NCBI RefSeq assembly: GCF_042100115.1
Contig: NC_091281.1
Span: forward strand, 744,001-808,000
DNA length: 64,000 bases
Reading direction: 5' to 3'
From: Alternaria dauci
Lineage: Eukaryota > Ascomycota > Dothideomycetes > Pleosporales > Pleosporaceae
Shown: one piece after another, positions 34,518 to 48,145 of the stretch
Layout: the number at the start of each line of letters is the position of its first letter
Position numbering within the stretch: position 1 is the first letter of the stretch
Notes under the pieces: model-generated
The model's input: the letters and a program-made list of their open reading frames with translations, nothing else
What the model was told of the DNA's origin: nothing
Database searches by the model: none
Program-made: the position numbers and the translations under genes

Positions 34518-36665
34518 ATGGGCCTGGAAGATTTTGAAAAAGAACTCGCGCAGAGCAAAAAGAAGGACGAAAGGAAAAAGCGCGATCGAAGCAGAAGTCG
34601 CGACAGGCACCACCACAAACATCGTTCATCGCGCCATCATGACCACGACGACCGAGACCACCGCCACAAGCGATCGCGACACCACCGAGAGACGTCAGAA
34701 GAGCGCGCACGGCGGAAGAGGAAAGAAGGAGATGACAAGGATAGCCGGTCGCGACGGAAGCACAAGGAACCCGCGTCAAGTGACGAGGAAGACCGATTGA
34801 CGCGAAAGCGCAAGTCGCGACGCTACGAGGAAGACGAGTCTTCTGCAGATGAAGATACCCATAGGAAAGACTATGCGCCGCCAGACGACGACATTCTCGA
34901 CCAACAGCTCCAGGATGCTGCGACGGCAGATCTGCAACGCGACGACTGGATGAAGGCGCCGTCATCCATGGACGTCGACTACGTGCAGCGGAAGAAGAGA
35001 GAGGAGAAGGCTACATACGTCAAGGCGTCTGACGAGGCACAGCCCGCGCTCAAGATACATCACGCAGAATTAAACCGTGGTTTGGCGGATCCCAACGGCC
35101 AAGAAACCGCTGCTGAAGAGCCTGCGCAAAGACAAGTCAGCTATACGTTTGGCGACTCGGGCGCACAATGGCGTATGACGAAACTGAAGGGCATCTACCG
35201 AAACGCCGAGGAATCAGGGCGAAGCGTGGAAGAAATAGCAATGGAAAAGTACGGCGACCTACGAGACTTTGATGAGGCGCGCGAAGAGGAGATTGAGTTG
35301 GACCGCAGAAAGATGTATGGCAAAGACTATGTTGGTAAAGAGAAGCCATCTGGCGAGCTCTTCGAAGAACGGAAACTCAAGGCAGGCATCCACAGACAGT
35401 CTCGCGAGTCGCACGAGCCTTCAGAAATACCACAGGGCGAAATAGTACAAGATCCTCGGCCGACAACCAACACCGTTATGCTCAGCCAGACCGAGTTTAA
35501 CAGGCTGAAAGCCCAGATGATGAAGGCGAAGATGAAGAAAGCCCCTGAAGCAGCGCAGCTAGAAGCCGAGTACAACGCCGCCCTGGCCAACACTTCAACT
35601 TCCAAAGATCGCGACGTCGTCGTACTGAACGCCATGGACAACCGCATGTTAGCTGGCGGCCGTCAAGGAGAAGTCATAGCCCTGACCAACAAACGCGGCA
35701 CTGAGCGTGGTCTCGTCAAAGAAAACGAAGACATGTCCATCGACGACATGGTCCGACAGGAACGCCGCACCAAGAACCAAGCAGGCGGCGAAGGCGCCAT
35801 CCTCGCCGAAAAGATAGCAAAAGACTCAAAATTCGACAACGACCTCGACTACATTGACGAAAACGCTACCAAACTCGCTACCCGTGCCCCCAAATCCTCA
35901 ATCAACCTCCGCAACGCCGCAATCCAAGACTACACCAGGATGAACAAGATACTCGATTCCTGCCCGTTGTGTCACCATGAAGACAAATCCCCCCCACAAC
36001 CACCCGTCGCTCCCATCGTCAGCTTGGCAACACGCGTCTTCCTGACCCTCCCCACCGAACCTGAGATTAGCTCTGGCGGCGCCGTCATAGTCCCCATCCA
36101 ACACCGCACCAACCTCCTTGAATGCGACGACGACGAGTGGGAGGAACTGCGCAACTTTATGAAGTGCCTCACGCGCATGTACCACGAACAAGGTCGTGAC
36201 GTCGTCTTTTACGAAAACGCTGCTTTTCCTGGCAGAAAAGGTCATGCGGCTCTCAATGCTGTACCTATTCCCTTTGAGCTAGGTGATACGGCACCTGCTT
36301 TCTTCAAGGAAGCCATCCTGGAACAGGCCAGCGACTGGACGCAGCATAAACCGCTTATCAATACGCAAAAGGCGAGTCGCGAGGGCTTGGGCAAACAGGC
36401 TTTCCGCCGGAGTTTGGCAAAGGAGATGCCGTATTTCCACGTTTGGTTCGAGCTTGATGGTGGGCTGGGACATATTGTTGAAGACGAGAGAGCCTGGCCC
36501 AGGGGCGATTTGTTTGCTAGAGAGGTCTTGGGAGGTATGCTGGATATAGACGTCGAGGTTGTTAAGAGGCAGGGGAGATGGGTCAAGGGGGACAGGAGGT
36601 TGGAAGGCTGGAGGAAGCAGTGGAGAAAGTTTGACTGGACGAGGGTGCTTACTGAGGGTCAATGA
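34518..36665 (+). CDS. CWF19-like splicing/debranching-associated protein (CwfJ family)
   Basis: A single exon of 715 aa. The first ~120 residues are an Arg/Lys/His/Ser/Asp-rich low-complexity region like those of spliceosomal proteins. Charged helical segments follow (QWRMTKLKGIYRNAEESGRSVEEIAMEKYGDLRDFDEAREEEIE, shown only as a landmark in parts: GIYRNAEE, KYGDLRDFDEA). The C-terminus has both CwfJ domains: C_1 starting near DSCPLCHH, a HIT-like fold with the histidine-containing PIQHRTNL, and C_2 with YFHVWFELDGGLGHIVED and ending FDWTRVL. It corresponds to the CWF19L2/Cwf19 group that acts late in splicing with the debranching enzyme. It is nuclear by family. Confidence 0.9.
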   Translation: MGLEDFEKELAQSKKKDERKKRDRSRSRDRHHHKHRSSRHHDHDDRDHRHKRSRHHRETSEERARRKRKEGDDKDSRSRRKHKEPASSDEEDRLTRKRKSRRYEEDESSADEDTHRKDYAPPDDDILDQQLQDAATADLQRDDWMKAPSSMDVDYVQRKKREEKATYVKASDEAQPALKIHHAELNRGLADPNGQETAAEEPAQRQVSYTFGDSGAQWRMTKLKGIYRNAEESGRSVEEIAMEKYGDLRDFDEAREEEIELDRRKMYGKDYVGKEKPSGELFEERKLKAGIHRQSRESHEPSEIPQGEIVQDPRPTTNTVMLSQTEFNRLKAQMMKAKMKKAPEAAQLEAEYNAALANTSTSKDRDVVVLNAMDNRMLAGGRQGEVIALTNKRGTERGLVKENEDMSIDDMVRQERRTKNQAGGEGAILAEKIAKDSKFDNDLDYIDENATKLATRAPKSSINLRNAAIQDYTRMNKILDSCPLCHHEDKSPPQPPVAPIVSLATRVFLTLPTEPEISSGGAVIVPIQHRTNLLECDDDEWEELRNFMKCLTRMYHEQGRDVVFYENAAFPGRKGHAALNAVPIPFELGDTAPAFFKEAILEQASDWTQHKPLINTQKASREGLGKQAFRRSLAKEMPYFHVWFELDGGLGHIVEDERAWPRGDLFAREVLGGMLDIDVEVVKRQGRWVKGDRRLEGWRKQWRKFDWTRVLTEGQ

Positions 36666-37067
36666 ATATACCAAGTCCTCTACTTGAAGCTCGATTGCTA
36701 GAAATAAAGCACGACACCAGATCAAAGGAGTTTGTTTCGTCTATCCTGTAATCTCGGTTGCCCTTGCTGGATCACCGCTCACTCGTTCACTCCCTAAATA
36801 TCTCGCTCTACACTAAACCACACCAATACACAAGTCCTTATCGAACCGAACATATCCATGCGTGATTATACCCTTCTTCCGTTCACTCGAGACGTTATTA
36901 CACTAGCACACTGCACTTTTGATGCTAACAACGATACCTACTGGTGCACCCCTTCCCACCGCCCATTCGCCGCCAAGGCAGTTGTTGAGCACGCTAACAC
37001 AAAAGCAAAAGGAACAACCCATTTTCCCAAACGAAGCCTAGGGTATCAAATGTAAGGCAAGGCAAGC
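36666..37067. other. Convergent intergenic region
   Basis: 3' flanks of the CWF19-like gene and of the protein kinase C gene. No gene supported. Confidence 0.5.
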
Positions 37068-40888
<3,821 letters not shown>

Positions 40889-43800
40889 GGCGAGGGGCGT
40901 GTGCTGGACTGGGGGCGAACACGGGCGTCAGGAGATTTCTTCACCGACAGAGGCGACGGCGTGACAAACGTGCCCGGCGAGGCAGGCTACCTGGGATCGA
41001 CGGCGCTCGGGGAGACGCCCGTCACGTAAGGAGAGCTGCTTTGTGCGCGCGAGAAACAGCCGTTGCAACGCGTCCTGGTCGGCGGCGGCGGAGGGGTCGC
41101 GTAGGTGTTCGAGGCAGGCGCCAATGGCGGAGACGTCGTCGTGCTGTGGTGATGTCGTTGGGCGAACAGCGATTTAGCTCACGCATAGGGTGGCTTAGCG
41201 GAGCCCCACTTCACCTTTCCACCCCCCCTCTCTTCGTCGAGTGGCGTCGGCAAAGGGCAAAGTGCCGCTGGCTATTAAAACAACAACAAAAGAGCCCACG
41301 GGTGCTGTCTGGCTGCGTCGGGCGGGTGACTGGGCCAAGGGACAGAGGTTGTGACAGCGCGACCGCCTGGGCCTTGGGCGTGGCAGAACCTTGGTGGGGA
41401 AAAAAGACTAACAGCAGGGCGGCATGGCGGGGTGACCACAACACCCGTCTCACAAAGCCCGCCAGCCATGCATCAGGCGCTATTTGCCCTCAGATCACTC
41501 ATCTTACAGTATGTACCCTCCCCTCCTGCTTCTCCACGACCGCGTCCCGAGTTCTTATCTTTGTTGACGCCAAGTGCGCGCATGACGCCCGCCCGATTGG
41601 GCACCGACGCCCTGACATGTGCTACCTGATCGGATTGTGCCAGGCTTGTTTGCACCCAAACCTTTCCCCATCACCCTTTGCACCACCCTCTGAAACTTCA
41701 ATCCCACCGGAACAGGCATCACGCGTCGAACCTCAGCCCCAATCTGGCCTCGACAAGGATCCTTGCTCTTTGCACCCATCTCAATCGCTTTTCTTCAGCA
41801 TTACCCCATGAGTTCGCTCACGTCCACTATGCGTCTTCCTTGCTTATTTCGATACTAGCTTGACATGTGGGCCTAGCCCTCGACATACTGCTTTTCCCGC
41901 ACCCGCATCTTTTGCCCACTCCCATCCATCTACGGTTACTGCCGACTACTCCTGCTGTTAACCGGTGGAACCAGTCTACTGTGTATGTGTGCATGACAAC
42001 CCGGGGCTTGCCGTTGGCAGCTAGTCAGAGTAGCAAAGTACTTGCAAGACTATATGCTGTAGCAGATACTGAGCCAGCAACGGAAACTTGCAACAGATGC
42101 AGAAACTTGGTCATTCTCCAGGCTACAGCGTACGGAACCAGCGCGACTGACGAGAGAGTCAAGTGTCCTGGTTGACTTGCGAGTCACGCCTCAAAGGTTA
42201 CTACGTCAGGAGGGGAATACTCAACCCTCAGATGCATGAAATCCGCAGCAAGTGGCCCAATCATGGACGCTGGAGGCATATGCCAGGAAGAATTAACCCG
42301 GTGTAGGCAACCAAATTCCAATAGGCTAGTTTCGAACCGATTCCCCATGATATTGCTAGTCGGATACAGTCGACAATCGAAGAATCATACTCTGGACAAT
42401 CCCATCTGATATTGGTCTCAAGCCCACCAACCAAAGGCATTACTGGATTAGACGCATAGCTTAACCCAGAGGCACCAATAGTGTTCGTTTCCGTCGGATC
42501 CAGAGGACGTGGGAGATTATTTGGAGCGTACTACAGAAGTAGCCTGTCGATATGTCGGTCGCCAAACTCGGGGATCAACTATACGGTGTGGAGATAGATG
42601 CAAAAAGCGCCCGAGGGCCTCCAATGCACATAATGTGAACTGTGGTGACACTTCTGACACCTATATGCGTAAATTGGATCTACCATGTGTAAAGATGAGT
42701 AGAGATGAGAGAACCATCCGGCAGTCATTTCGCAGGATCAGGGGAAGCCTGTGCCTGAGTAGCGCCATAAGTTTACGTCACAGGAAATCGCGTCTGTTGG
42801 GGACGGAAGGAAACAGCACACTGACTTTTCGCCCCCACCGCCGGCATTGCTATACCATACATGCGCCGCTGTTCGATATGACGTTGGCACATGCACTCTT
42901 GCCTTCCTCGCACGAGACGGCATGCCTCGAGAAGCTCGGTCAACGCGCTCCACTGAGAATGAGTGCCCCGAGCCATTCAAGGGGTCCAAGGTAATCATCT
43001 TATGCGCGTCTCTTCCCCATGCTTTCTGCTATCCTTTATGGGCCCCTTCCACCCGCCCGTCTTCACTAGTCGTTTCCAATGTACGCGCGCAGCGGTTGAA
43101 GTCGTTGACTCAAGGTACAAGGTACGTGATTCGGGCCTTTTGCGGAGCATTCTCAAGCGAGCCTCGACTACCGCAGGTTCGCCGGCGACCTGCGCTACCC
43201 GTATCCCCTACCGACAACGAGCTCATCAGCCGTCGCGGCTAGGAGCCTCACAGCACGCTGAGCACGGCCATATAGCAGCGAAGCTACAATATAGAGAATG
43301 ACGATCTTCTCGGATAATGTTCTCTTGGTACCGCGGCAAGTAACTTCGCAGGATCACAGTTTGATGAAGCCCGCACGGCACGCTGTATCAGAATGCCAAT
43401 ATCCCTACGCTTCAACAGGGCCATTCCATGGACACGAAGTACGCGAAGCGTGCTCTCGAATCCTCGCATCCTTCAGGGTCCAGCTACAAGAGCCGTTCAG
43501 GAGCCAGACACGCAATGGCACCGAGCAATTGGTCCAGCCGTGCCAGCTTCACCGGTTACATCTTCAGGCGACCCACGCCATATGTGTCTAACCTCGAGAC
43601 GGGAATAAACCTCGGGTGAGGCTCGCCGTTCCTCCCAGCGGCACCCTAGAAACCGCCCCAGGAGCTATGCCAGAAGGCGATGAAAATTCGTCCTGCGTGG
43701 GTCTTTCCGACGGCTTGTGCACAACACAACTGCCAGGTTATTCGTTGGCCTGGGGTGGATACTAGGGATACCCGGGAGATCACCGACAACAGGTTGATAT

Positions 43801-44022
43801 GCGTCCAATTCTTTCCCTTCTTGAAACCAGTTCGGCTTGTTCCCTCCGATTATGTCTGCTTCAGAACTGATCGTAATGTCCTAAAGCGCATGCGTCTTTA
43901 CATTACACCCCGATGTGTTTCCACAAGTTTCTCACCTAGCGGTTCCTTTCTCGCATGAATCATTCTTTTATATCCCTTTCATTCATCCCCCACATTGCGG
44001 CTGTCAGCGTTAGGGCATCACT
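40889..44022. other. 3.1-kb intergenic region, no gene supported
   Basis: The left part is the PKC1 promoter. Between about 41640 and 41960 the plus strand is markedly pyrimidine-rich, as in fungal transcript leaders, and contains a 16-codon frame (41808-41858), but no longer conserved frame follows. 42000-43950 shows only short frames. No RNA gene found. Confidence 0.45.
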
Positions 44023-45304
44023 ATGACCTACTACGGCGACAATGCTCCTGAACTCGCTGCCTCGGTCATCGCGCTGACAGTAATCGCTTTTACTCTTTTC
44101 GGGTTGCGAGTCTATACAAGACTACACAACAATGCTTGGGGCTTGGATGACTGGAGCATGACAGCTGCCACTGTAAGTAAACATCTAGGTCGTCATTCTG
44201 GACAGCCCAACTTATGGTAATATAGGTCCCCTTTACAGGCTTGACGATAGCATGCATAGGGGGTGCTTTCAGTGGAGTTGGAGTCCACGACTCCAGGCTC
44301 AATGAGCAAGAAAAGGTCCAAGGAATGGAGGTAAGCTTCTCGCCAGTGCCGATATCTCTACTTGCTAACCCACAAAGTTCTTCTTCTTTTTCGAGGTATT
44401 CTATTGTGCTGCCATCATCCCTATAAAGATGAGCATTACATTCATGCTCATCCGCATTGCATCTCGAAGAATCACCTACATCTACAGCCTATACGCCGTT
44501 TCGGCCATGTTCATTGTCATGAACTTAGTTGCGATGCTGTACATCATTTTCCAGTGCGCTCCGGTGTCGTACGCTTGGGATACTTCGACCCCTGGTGGGA
44601 AATGCAACCCAGCGCAAACACTGGCGGATATATACTACGCGACGACTGCTGTTAACATTGCGACGGATTGGTTTTGCGCGCTCTTGCCTATACCGCTGCT
44701 CTGGAACGTACAGTTGAACCGTAATGCTAAGCTTTCGGTCGGTGTCATTCTCGGCCTCGGTGCCTTGTAAGTTTCGCTTATCTCTTGGGAACACGATCGC
44801 CGTCTAATGCGCCACAGAGCAAGTCTCTCAGCATGCATCCGCCTGGTGTATACTGTGAATCTCACGAACTCGACCGATTACCTTCGTAAGTGATCTCCAC
44901 TCTCTGTGGTCCCCTTGTCATAATCACCGGATAAAGAACTGACCTCCTCACCAGATGGTGTATCGAAGGTGATCCTGTGGGGTTACGCCGAGAATGGCGT
45001 TGGCATGATTGTAGGATGCGTTGCCACACTTCGCCCACTCCTCCAACGCGTACTCAAACTCGGAAGCAGCGGTGGCACCAATCCTCAACACACACCTGCA
45101 GCAGGCTATGCGAAACGTCCGATTATAAAGAGTCGATTGAGCGGAAGAGATGAGGAGTGGGTAGCCCTCGAGGATGGTCAGATGGTGAATATGGTGCATG
45201 GGCAAAGTACTGTTGGGAGTGAAGAATACATATTGCCTGTGAAGGGAGGAGGTATCCAGGTTACCAGAAGCGTGGAGCAACGATCCAGCGCGGTGAAAGA
45301 CTAG
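44023..45304 (+). CDS. Fungal rhodopsin-domain integral membrane protein
   Basis: Five exons, 44023-44172, 44226-44330, 44378-44766, 44818-44885 and 44955-45304, give 353 aa. About seven hydrophobic segments are visible. Family hallmarks are GLRVYTRLHNNAWGLDDW at the end of TM1/loop (an R-x-Y-x-R followed by D-D), a phenylalanine-rich helix then IPIKMSITFMLIRI, and AVNIATDWFCALLPIPLLWNVQLN. A hydrophilic C-terminal tail of ~90 residues is probably cytosolic. The family (fungal rhodopsin-like, including PTH11-related proteins without the CFEM domain) contains many plasma-membrane proteins, some linked to surface sensing. No retinal-binding Lys is evident and no ligand is known. All four introns restore the family motifs across the junctions. 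Confidence 0.85.
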
Positions 45305-46204
45305 GGCTCGAAGGCAACGCTGCATCCACAAAACAACTTGACTAAAGCTAACGAGCGCATTTAATAACATCCCTTTATGATGGGCAAAAATCAGGATAAG
45401 GTTGGTATTCCTTCACGGCATGAGGATGCAAGCTAAAGCGCGGCAAAGAACATGTATTTGTGCGCGGATAGCGAGGCTCTCTGGTAATGCCAAACGCGTT
45501 ACCCACACTGGAGCTGCGACTGAACGAAAACAAAAGTGAACAATCGTCAAAAATAACAAGTCGCAAGCGCAGTGGGTAGAGACACGGAATATCTAACGCG
45601 CTTGGCGTGTTACGGAAGGGCGGCCCCGGGATTGTCTTCTCCCGAGCTTACGATGACATTTCCTCCACAAAAAAAACTGGGCAGGGGGCCTTAGCCTTCC
45701 GCACAGCTAACCTGTCTGGTTTTTTCTGTCAAGGATCGGCGAACTTGACACAAGCTGCACAACTAAGGAATAATTATTCGTACGAGAGTTGAGAGCGTGC
45801 TACGACTATGCAGGAGGTCGCAGGTGTCGTCGGATGCGTTGCCCGGCTGATGTATAGACAGGGTACTGTACCCGTCGTAGCCCCAATGTATCTCGTGTAA
45901 GCTTCGGTGCATGCACCTGGAATCGAAGTACAGTACATGAGCTAAACGGAGCTGAATCCTCGTATGAAGCATAGTCCTCAGAAGAATGAGAATAAAGTCG
46001 CCTCGTCATCAGCCAAGCACTCATTGGCTGGCTGAATCGTAACAGGTCTTACCATCGCGGCATGCAGTCAGCATGCACGCGATCTAGAGTGTACTCTACA
46101 ATGCCTATGATATCCGCGACCATACGATTGTGGATATAAGATCGCCTTTGAGATCGTCTCTCATGCTCGCAGTTGACGAGCACACAGATCAAAGCATAGC
46201 CAGG
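45305..46204. other. Intergenic, no gene seen
   Basis: 3' flank of the rhodopsin-domain gene and promoter of the beta-lactamase-like gene. Only short frames without features. Confidence 0.5.
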
Positions 46205-47500
46205 ATGACAGAATTTGAAAAGGCGTACGATAAAGCCATTGAAGACAAAATCCTTCCCGGATATGCTCTACTCGCAGGCGACAAAGATGGTGTGTAATGG
46301 CACGCGACTTATGTGAATAGTATCTGACGATAGAGCAGGCAAGATCCTCTACTCGGGTGCAAAAGGCGTTCAGTCAATTGCAGAGGGCTCAACACGCCCT
46401 TTCCAACTTGATACTATATGCGCCATCGCATCAATGACGAAGCTCATGACCGCCGTGGCAGCCTTGAAATGCGTCGAGGAAGGGCTCATTACGCTCGATG
46501 AAGACGTAGCCAAACATCTGCCCAGTATTGGAAAGTACGGCATCATGACCAGTTTCGACGATCAAAAGAATGAGGCAGTCACTGTGCCCAATACCACGCC
46601 GATTACCCTGAGGTAAATTTGCACCATTCTGTTAGCTGATTGCCATCTGACCAAGGCAGGATGCTACTCAGTCACACGAACGGCCATGAGTATGACTGGT
46701 TCAATCCTGATCTGATGAAGTGGCGTGCAAGTCGCGGAGAGACCCCTTGGTGTGGACCGACTGTAGAAGAAAAGTCCACTCTGCCGCTTCTGTACGAGCC
46801 AGGTACCAGTTTCAGATATGGTGCCGGGTCAGATTGGGCGGGTAAACTCGTCGAGAAAGTGTCCGGGATGACACTTGATGCTTTCATGAAAGAGAAGATT
46901 TGGACGCCACTGGGCATACAAGACATCACCTTCTACCCAAAGAAGAGACCCGACATGGCAGATCGGACGGCGACTCTCAGCACACTAAATGATCAGGGTG
47001 AAGGACCAGTGGCGGATGCTAGTGGTTTCGACGTCCTGTTCGGTGCCACCGATTGCCTGGGAGGTGCTGGTGCCTTTGCGAGCGCTGAAGCCTACTTTAC
47101 CTTCCTTCAGTCTGTTCTAAGGCGTGATCCCAAGCTATTAGGGGAAGATTCCTGGACGGAGCTCTTCAAGCCACAGTGTGATGAGAAGTGCAAACAAGAG
47201 TTCAACAACTACCTCAAGAGTTCACCGCTGCATACGCAGTATCTCGGCATGTGTCTGCCAACGGATATCGAGAAGCAATGGTCGTTCGCTGGCATGATTG
47301 TTGAACAGGGCGAACAAGGACGCATGAACCCTGGGACCATCTTCTGGGGAGGCGTACCGAGCATGACCTGGTATCTCGATTTCGAAGCTGGGGTCTGTGG
47401 CGTGGCGTTCTGCCAGGTCATACCACCAATGAGCCCGAGTATACTGAAGCTACACGAGCTGTTTCAGAGAGCAATGTATGAGAAGGTTGCAGCCTCATGA
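46205..47500 (+). CDS. Beta-lactamase-fold serine hydrolase (class C/EstB-like)
   Basis: Three exons, 46205-46289, 46339-46612 and 46660-47500, encode 399 aa. The catalytic SxxK is SMTK at residues 60-63 inside IASMTKLMTA. The Tyr motif is YGAG at ~173 in the usual context PGTSFRYGAGSDW, and a WGG-type third motif occurs in IFWGGVPSM. Another conserved position, normally HTSG, reads HTNG here. No signal peptide is visible, so an intracellular enzyme is likely. In ascomycetes this fold serves as esterases, transesterases of polyketide pathways (LovD type) and peptidases of unknown substrate. Its neighbours do not fix the substrate. Confidence 0.85.
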
Positions 47501-48145
47501 GTCAGAATATATTAGATGAAGGTTGAGTGGTCGAGGATAGGTACGGTATGGTCGAGAGAGGGGTCGGTCGGTCCGTGCACTTATCGATAGGAGGTCACCA
47601 TGTCACTTCGCAGCTGGACAAGCTCTGATTCCTTCTATCCACAGCATGAACTCTCCCATTCTCTTAACGTGCCATACTCAAAGGTCTTGAAGCATCCCGA
47701 ATCTACGGCTATAAACTCTAGGTTTCAAACAGCGACGCATCGCTTGAACATGATGTTGTTTATCCAGTATGCCTCCAATACTTCGTTGCCAAACTATCCA
47801 CTTGTGTTTCAACGCGTAGTGATATCATTGGTAAGCTTTACCTAACCTCCGGTAAAACGTAGCACACCCGTAGGGCGGCCCCCGCATTATAGACTCGACA
47901 TATATGCACGCCTAGGCTGCTTGCCTAGCGCCTGTTGCCTACAGAGGTGCAGTGGCATCTCTATATAGCCTGATGGTCTCGTCGGCTTTCTGTTCAAGGC
48001 CTCTCACTCTCAAATCCGCGAGTACTAACGTTTGCTGCCGCTATCTGCCCGATCCTATTGTTCAGGACTGAGGAGCATCTCTAGACGTCCCGGTATAGCC
48101 AATCTACCGAGATTCTGCCCCTAGTGTACGCTTGCGTCATCTGCC
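47501..48145. other. Intergenic, no gene seen
   Basis: Between the beta-lactamase-like gene and the reverse-transcriptase-related gene. One 81-codon frame at 47600-47845 has no recognisable features. Confidence 0.5.

Noticed and set aside
42320..42350. tRNA-like T-arm (TTTCGAACCGATTCC on the plus strand)
   Set aside because: No acceptor stem, D-arm or A box can be placed at the right distance on either strand.
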